A DNA stretch of 64,000 bases, taken from Pestalotiopsis fici W106-1 (taxonomy: Eukaryota; Ascomycota; Sordariomycetes; Amphisphaeriales; Sporocadaceae). Shown piece after piece: positions 57,559-64,000 of the stretch. The position numbers and the translations under genes are program-made. Numbering within the stretch: position 1 is the first letter of the stretch; each line of letters starts with the position of its first letter. The stretch is from positions 3,922,619-3,986,618 of the forward strand of contig NW_006917092.1 of assembly GCF_000516985.1 (NCBI RefSeq), read 5' to 3'. Below the pieces are notes generated by a model. That model saw only the letters and a program-made list of their open reading frames with translations, had not been told where the DNA came from and ran no database searches.

Positions 57559-59149
57559 ATGGCTCCAAAGGCTCTCTTCAGCCTGCTCAACATCCTGTCC
57601 CGGATGCAAACGGGACTGACGAGTGACTCGCCGACCTCTGCTGCAAACATAACCGTGGATGTGAGCCAGACCTTTCAGACCATCCGGGGCTTGGGGTACT
57701 CTGAGGCGTTCCAGCGCGCGCAATGGGTCTACAATACCATGTCGGACGAGCGCCAGCAGGAGATGTTTGATCTCCTCCACGACCCCGTTACGGGCGCGGG
57801 CTTCTCCATCCTGCGCATCGGCATCGGCTCGTCGGTCGACAGCTCGGGCGACCACATGAACTCGATCCAGCCGCTCTCGCCGGGGACCCCCGACGCTGCG
57901 GCTTCGTACGTGTGGGACCGCAACGACAGCAGCCAGGTTTGGTGGGCGCACGAGGCGCAGAAGCGCGGCGTCAACCTGTTCTACGGCAACTCGTGGGGCG
58001 CCGATGCCTACATGAAGAGCAACAACAACACGGACAATGGGGGCTACCTGTGCGGCGTCAACGGCACCGACTGCGCGACCGGCGACTGGCGCCAGCAGTA
58101 CGCCGACAAGCTGGTCCAGTGGGTCAAGTACTATGCCGACGAGGGCATCAACATTACGCACCTGGGCCCCCTCAATGAGCCCGACATCTCCGTCACGTAC
58201 GCGTCCATGGAGGCCGACGGGTACCAGACGACGGATATGCTCAAGGTGCTGGCGCCCACCATGGAAGAGGCTGGGCTGGGCGACGTGCAGATTACCTGCT
58301 GCGACTGGGCTGGTTGGGAAAACGGACGCGAGATTCTGGCGCAGATGCAGGAATCCGGTGGCGAAGAGCTAACCGGAGTCATCTCGTCGCACGTATACGG
58401 CCAGCCACTCGGAGATCCATTCGACACGGACAAGGAAGTGTGGCAGACGGAGTGGGCGGAGCTTTCTTCGTATTTTGACCAGCCTTGGTACTCGGTCGAA
58501 GGAGACAGTAAGTGCTTTTTAATGATCAAACCACCATGACTGACCACTTGCTGACCTACGACAAAACAGCGCGAGGTACTTATGGAGGAGGCGAGGGACT
58601 GACATGGGCAAACCGTATCCTGCAAGGCTTCACAGTCGCCAATGTTTCTGCCTTTATCAACTGGATGGGTGCGCAGCCATCAAAGTGCGTAGTAATCTTT
58701 GGGGTTCCTGAATGCATAACACGTTTGATGAAGTTCGCTAACGCCCAAGCAGTGCCGCCACTCCTCTGATCCGGACCATCAATGACACCAACATCATCTC
58801 CAAGCGCTACTACGCCTACGCCGCCTTTGGGCGTTATGCCCGTCCCGGGTCCGAGAGGGTCTACGCCAGCTCCAGTGTGGCCAACATTACAGTGGCCGCA
58901 TTCAAGTCGACCGAGGGTTTCGCGTCGGGCGGCAACTTGGCCTTGCAAATCATCAACAATGCCGACGACGACGCCTCGGTCCCAATCACAGTTGAAAACA
59001 TCACGCAGGTCAACAATGCTACTGCGTACTTGGTGAACAATGATTATGACCTGGCCGAGAGCTCGGATCTTTTGGAGTACGACGGCGCCAGCTTGACTGC
59101 CACTGTTCCCGCGCGGTCACTAGTAGTGGTTGCAATCGATTCTACATGA
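57559..59149 (+). CDS. GH30 glycoside hydrolase
   Basis: Three exons, 57559-58507, 58570-58684 and 58753-59149; phases close to 486 residues. ITVDVSQTFQTIRGLGYSEA is the typical opening of GH30. LRIGIGSSVDSS and FYGNSWGADAYMKSN lead to the acid/base in LGPLNEPDIS (near residue 206) and the nucleophile in EVWQTEWAELSSYFD (near 298). A beta-sandwich end follows (SKRYYAYAAFGRYARPGS to ARSLVVVAIDST). Fungal relatives cleave beta-1,6-glucan or beta-1,6-galactan. The front MAPKALFSLLNILSRMQTG is a poor signal peptide, so a 5' exon or different start may be missing. It converges on the F-box gene with a 64-base gap. Confidence 0.9.
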
Positions 59150-59213
59150 AAAGAAGCTTAGAGCACCATCTTGGCGAGTCGAACCATAATATGATACCAT
59201 TTGCCTTTTTCTT

Positions 59214-60610
59214 TCAGAATTCGTCCTCGTAGCCCTCGTCGTCCTCAATTGGTGGATATCGGTCTTGGAAGGTGAGGATGGCCTGAAGACCGCACTCTTC
59301 AATATGAAGCCTCACGTCCTCCATCCGCCGGCGCTCATCCGGAAGTGGCAAGCTGTGGTGGAAGCTGTCGGTATACCAAAGAATCTCAATCTCCTGCAGA
59401 GCGACTTGGCAGGACTTTTTCCTATGGAAAACTGCGCTCGCGAATAGCTTTAGCCATTCCTGTATTCGCTCGATGAAATATGACTGTGGGCCATGTCGGG
59501 AACTGCTTGCACTGCAATTCATGACGAGTCTCTTCAGATTTGCCAGTGCCCAGCTCTCACAGGCGACATGCGCGGTAGGCAATAAACTCGACGAGCAGAT
59601 CTCGAGTGTATCCAGGGCGGTAAAGTGGTTGATGTTGAATTCGTCAAATGCCTCGGTTCCCATTTGGCGGATGCGCAATACTCGAAGAGTGGTGGCGTGA
59701 TGTGAGAGTATGTCGACAAGCATTGGGTAATTCCATTTACAGCAATTCTCCCACCTCAGCCTTGGCAGCCGAAAACATGTCAGCTTTGCAAGTTCCCCAT
59801 TGACACAGAGTTTACTATCATTGTAGGACCATGACTTGGGATCGTAAAACCAAACAAGGGATCATGTTCTTCGACCGCGAGGATCAAACAATGAAATGAC
59901 GGCATGATTTTGAGTACTCACAGATAGTCCCAGGTGAGGCCCCCGGAAGCGAGCTCGTCAATACTGAATACTGTCAAACTCTTTGGCCATAACAAAAAGT
60001 TGCGAAGAGCATCTGGCGATCCAAACTTGAATCGGCTCACGTGCAGCTCATCAAAACCAGCTGATCCTTCGAGGCCCTATACGACGGCGGCTTGTTAGAA
60101 CAAGATGAACTCTGATCAAACCGTGCAAGGACTCACGGGAGGTGGTGCTGCAATCTTTGGGTCTTCCACAACATATCTATCCCCTCTTCGACTCGACTCA
60201 TCCCAGATTCTGCTTATGTTGCGCACGCTTTCTATATCCAGCCTCTTGAGATTGGGAAAATCTTGTACAACGTCGATTGCATTCTTGAAGCCAATCTCTC
60301 CCCTTCCCAAGAGGGATACTCGCTTGGCATAGGAAACGCAATGCGGAGCAATCTTGAGGCACTCCCTCGTTCTCTGGCTGCGAACGCGCGCCTTGTGCCC
60401 AGGCTGTTTCCAAAGCGGATCCTGATCCCAGTCGTCATTCTGGAAAGTAACATGCGACCAGACAATGGGCTGGGCAAGCGTGTAGAATCGCTTGCAAGTC
60501 AGTGCGAGCGGCCAGGTCAATTGATAGGGAGCCTCAGGGAGTACGATCTCATTGAAAATCTTGAGAAGAATCTCATTGGGGACCTGGAAAATCAACCCTT
60601 GTTGTGCCAT
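59214..60610 (-). CDS. F-box protein
   Basis: Three exons on the minus strand, 60610-60137, 60076-59922 and 59814-59214; phases close to 409 residues when exon 3 starts at the AG of GATAG. The F-box is at the front: LIFQVPNEILLKIFNEIVLP and LALTCKRFYTLAQPIVW. The rest is leucine-rich (FPNLKRLDIESVRNISRIW, ATTLRVLRIRQMG, FTALDTLEICSSSLL), suggesting an LRR-like substrate-binding region, with an acidic tail (IEDDEGYEDEF). Likely a substrate adaptor of an SCF ubiquitin ligase. Target unknown. Confidence 0.8.
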
Positions 60611-61523
60611 GTTCTTCAGATGGTGAGATGTGAAGAGCGTACAGACTCTAGAGACAATGACGACGATTCAGAGAGCGGGCAAGAAAATTGGTTGGCTTTT
60701 TGCTTTGAACGAGTCATACAGCTGCGATGCGGAAGCTTGACTTTGTATTAATAAAGTTGCAATGATGATGGTTTACGTCTGCGCGGCCAAGCATCTCATC
60801 AGGTGAACCCAATGTTCAACATTGTTGTTGTTGTTGCGCATCGCTTTAAATGCATCCAAGTGGCCCCAGGCAGCAGTATTCTCACAGCAGTCCAATTGTG
60901 CATACATAAATGGGCATGTGGTCGGTCCGGGCCGCGAACCAACAGCGCTAAGCGAGCAGCCGCCCATAATGTAGCAGACAGAAGGTTTCTATCTACAGAA
61001 CCTCGAGCGATTGCCTTGCCGACCAGTTTCCCCCATCCGAGGCACAAAAGAAAAAGGATTCGAATCAATTGGATCTGATTAGTTTATTTATAGTAGCAAA
61101 GGAAGTACTTATGTTGGCAAGTCTACACACAGGCCCTGCATATCCTCCCGTGTGCATCATAGTCAGCAAGCCAAGGGATCCAAGTAAGGGGGCGTGAAAG
61201 CTCTTTGCTAGCTTTGCTCCCGGACCAGTTTGCAAAGATATGCTCATATCCAAAAGCAAGAGAATTCCCCAGTCTAGTCATGGCAAGACTAAAGAGACTG
61301 AGCAGAAAGAGAAAGGATGCCCGAGTAGCATCAGTACTGCTAAAAGGAAACATTCGTTCGAGACTGTGGTGGTATCGTAATTCGTATATTCGAGAAAGTA
61401 GGAGACGTCGCCGTAGAGTTTGGTATTATCTAAGTCTATGATTTATGCCCATTATGACTTGTCCGTCGTTGGGGTAGTATTATGTTGTATAGGTGAGAGG
61501 CCGTATGCTTTTGTTCCCCTTGA
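60611..61523. other. Intergenic
   Basis: About 900 bases with a short GTT repeat (about 60821-60835). No gene recognised. Confidence 0.5.
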
Positions 61524-63066
61524 TTATGGTTTCAGTGATTTATCCTTATTGTCGGATATGGAAAACGTGTTCTAGCGGAGTCCACATGTGTTAGCATCTC
61601 GCTTCTTGCGCCGATATGTGGATATTCGTGCAATGTAAACACTTACAACGACCCAAATCTGTCCGTCATCTGCTGTTTTACGATCTTGCTCGCTCGAGTT
61701 GATCGACGTCTCCTTGTCGTGACTCTCGTGGGGCACCAATACCGGGAGATGGTTATCATCAACGATTCTTTCCTCGCTGCCGCCGCCACCCACGGTTGTC
61801 CAGCCGTTGCCGTTGCGACTCTTCAAGACATTCGACCGGCGCTCAGACCTCCGATCCATTGGGCCCAGGGGCAGTCCGCTGACTCCACTGCCAAGATTAT
61901 ATGGTGTCACCTTGCTCCTGTCCCGCTTGGATCGCTGACTGCTGAGGAGGTCGTCGAGGAAGGTCGTGACCCAGAAGATGAGTGGCTTCAAGACGGGAAT
62001 GTTGACCGCAAGAATGGCGACAAATGTCTCGCGGATCGACCAAATTGTGCCCAGACTGATCGAAGTCGGGTCGCTCAAGCACAGGATGCATCTTAGTAGC
62101 GCAGCTATAATGATGAAGAATCCCAAAGACAGCCAAAATCCACACAGAACCTTTCTGTTGGGGGTGTTAGTAACGATGCGAGTCTGTGTATTCATACTGA
62201 GGATTTCCCTACCTCCGAAGTGGCATTTTGACCGCCCATAGCAAGGGCATTGGAATGTATAGGATGACCAAATCAGTGCTATAATTACTATTAGAGCTGC
62301 CGCAAAATGTGGGAGGCAGAGGTTAACTTACGTCACATTAGTAACAATGAGAGCCAGATAATTCGGTACGTTGAGTGCGCAGGCGTCTATGTCGTGTCAA
62401 TATCTTCCAAGGCCATGACGTTGTCTTGCGAATATTTCTTACCACCGGGGTATGGGTACACCTGCCAATTCTTGTGAAAGGGCATGCAGCGGGTGAGGCA
62501 GACCATGATGGTGGCGATGTACGCAAGGACCGTCATCACGGACGCAATCTTGACGAGACGTTGCTGCTCGAGTTGGAACCTGTTACAAGTTGAGTAAAAA
62601 GGTACAACGGAAATCAACAATCGTTGGCAACGTACGTGAGTCGTTGGTACACAAACAGCATACATCCCTTCATGCAGAAGATCATGGTAACGTAGAGACA
62701 CCATCCTGCCAAGAGGCATTTGCTTCCAATCTCAATCCTCTTGATCTCGTCGTCGGTAAGGGTCAGGGCCTTTGCGTCGGTCATTCCAGTGATGCTGCCA
62801 TATTCGCTAATCATCTGCAGCATGCACAAGACTCCCTGCGGGTAAAAATAAATAAGCTCAGAGTGTCCCTCTTTGAAATTTTTCCGATTGGACAGAAAGA
62901 ATAATGTCCATCATACCGTCCATAATGGTACAGCAAAGGCGGCAATGTAGTCGTCGCCAGCCCAGTCCCATCCAACCACGCTGCATCGGTACCCGATGCG
63001 TATGATGATAATAAGCAAGCTTATTGCGTACTCTATCCAAGCTTCTGTCGTGTATGGGTTATACAT
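61524..63066 (-). CDS. Rhodopsin-fold integral membrane protein (PTH11-related type) 2
   Basis: Seven exons on the minus strand: 63066-62917, 62835-62636, 62579-62443, 62386-62332, 62278-62213, 62154-61647 and 61571-61524; phases close to 387 residues. Landmarks: SVVGWDWAGDDYIAAFA after the first TM, CLYVTMIFCMKGCMLFVYQRL, then CLTRCMPFHKNWQVYPYPGG, CALNVPNYLALIVTN, DLVILYIPMPLLWAVKMPLR, KVLCGFWLSLGFFIII and AVNIPVLKPLI. The tail is cytoplasmic and Ser/Gly-rich. The start at 63066 (MYNPYTTEAW) is the first in-frame ATG, but the frame is open upstream behind a possible acceptor, so a short 5' exon may be missing. Putative surface receptor. Confidence 0.85.
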
Positions 63067-64000
63067 GGCGGTGAAAGCCCCCGGGCTGCAGAATGCCCCA
63101 TAGATTGCCTGAAAGCAATGACTGGTTCCGCCAGGTTGGGTCAGGCCAAGAAAACTTTGTTGTGCTCTCTCCTTCTTAAAAGGAAGCTCGGTAATCGCGG
63201 TTGTTATGTGAAAGTTGAAACTTTAAAAAATGAGCATGGGATTTCTTTCAAAAAACCACAGGAATTGCCCCCTTCAAGAGGACTACCCCCTGCTCTCCGA
63301 TAGCTACTCTTCTGGGAATATTCTCTTCAGCTCTCAATATTTCCGTGCTCAAATTTCTGATAAGGTCCATCACCATGGATGCAACAATCGCCTAGTCAGG
63401 TCCCGAGGGCCGAATGCCCATTAGTGTTGGAGTAGTGCTGGCGTGAAGAAAGTGACACACGGGTAGAGCCGCAGATAACTACCTCTTCGGGTGTTTTGTG
63501 TCCTGGCTCAGGGGCAATAGGGTTCGCTCTAATGCTATGCCTGTGTGGTGAAGAGGTCCTTATGTCCCTGGATCCCCAAGCGAGTCTTTGGATATTGCGT
63601 GGAGGGTATCCAGTTGTGGTGAGCTAGTGGGCCTCAGCTGCGGATGCGGCGATGATACCTCCGCAGTGTTGAGCAAGATGCCCGCACTTGGACCTCATTT
63701 TTGGCCCATGTGGGATCAGCGTGTGGTGATTGCAAGGTTGATGCCAAGATTATGACTCCTGGTTCTTCAACAAGCACGCGAGTCAGGACCGACAGCAAAA
63801 GCGTCCCAAGACGGCGGAACTGCGCCAGAGATGCCGACTGGAAGAGACTTTGCTAGGCGCACTGCATCTCACATGATAGTTCATTTTGGTGAATTATGCT
63901 ACGCCAAAAAGCATGCAAAATAGCCTCGACTCTTACGCAAGCGGTTGCTTTACTACTGAGCCTCTAGTCGAACGGTTTGGAAGCCCTAGTTTGATGGTTT
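63067..64000. other. Window end, no gene recognised
   Basis: Upstream of the rhodopsin-fold gene. No supported gene, tRNA or repeat. Confidence 0.5.

Noticed and set aside
57406..58161. 251-residue minus-strand open frame rich in Val/Arg
   Set aside because: Antisense shadow of the GC-rich GH30 exon 1; no domain.
1..64000. Secondary-metabolite backbone gene, transposase or CRISPR array
   Set aside because: No polyketide or peptide synthase, terpene synthase, transposase or reverse transcriptase frame was recognised; CRISPR is not expected in a fungal genome and no array pattern is present.

Overview
The window is nuclear DNA of a filamentous ascomycete. Genes carry many short introns (about 50-100 nt) with GT(A/G)NGT donors, CTAAC/CTGAC-like branch points and YAG acceptors. 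The gene families are typical of Pezizomycotina: HET, fungal STAND N-terminal domains, Zn2Cys6 regulators, fungal rhodopsin-fold membrane proteins, GLEYA adhesins and many MFS/P450 genes. Sordariomycetes, probably Hypocreales, is my inference from protein flavour only. Exon joins below were worked out by hand; for nearly all multi-exon genes the phases close exactly, and the exceptions are flagged.

Layout. 1-6 kb: a secreted aspartic protease with a large Ser/Gly insert, and a sugar-porter MFS gene. 6.5-12.3 kb: an island bounded by two copies of a tRNA-Gly(GCC) unit. It holds a 1037-residue gene joining a fungal STAND-type N-terminal domain to a C-terminal Rho-like GTPase domain and, head to head with it, a decayed NACHT-type STAND gene. 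12.8-25.4 kb: an accessory metabolic stretch with a Zn2Cys6 regulator, a DAO-family oxidoreductase divergent from an MFS transporter, a rhodopsin-fold membrane protein and a P450. 26.3-28.5 kb: a HET-domain gene broken by a frameshift and a stop codon. 29.3-38.1 kb: a housekeeping-like block with a CHID1-type GH18 protein, a GNAT acetyltransferase, a small protein with two PCNA-binding (PIP) boxes and a GRF-like zinc finger, the phosphatase PPG1, and the NMD factor UPF3. 39.5-44.6 kb: a GLEYA adhesin and a GH3 glycosidase with a poly-Gly insert. 45-56.3 kb: a second accessory stretch with a CYP504-like P450, a Dal5-type MFS transporter divergent from a second DAO oxidoreductase, a type II HAD dehalogenase and an SDR. 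57.5-63.1 kb: a GH30 glycosidase, an F-box protein and a second rhodopsin-fold protein.

How it works together. The DAO oxidoreductase/MFS transporter divergent pair occurs twice, 33 kb apart, each near a P450, which suggests two uptake-and-oxidation modules for nitrogenous or aromatic compounds (inference). The two most novel items are the tRNA-bounded STAND island with the GTPase fusion, and the two-PIP-box GRF protein. Intergenic stretches are listed; apart from the tRNAs, the duplicated block, a few simple promoter elements and low-complexity runs, nothing convincing was seen in them.
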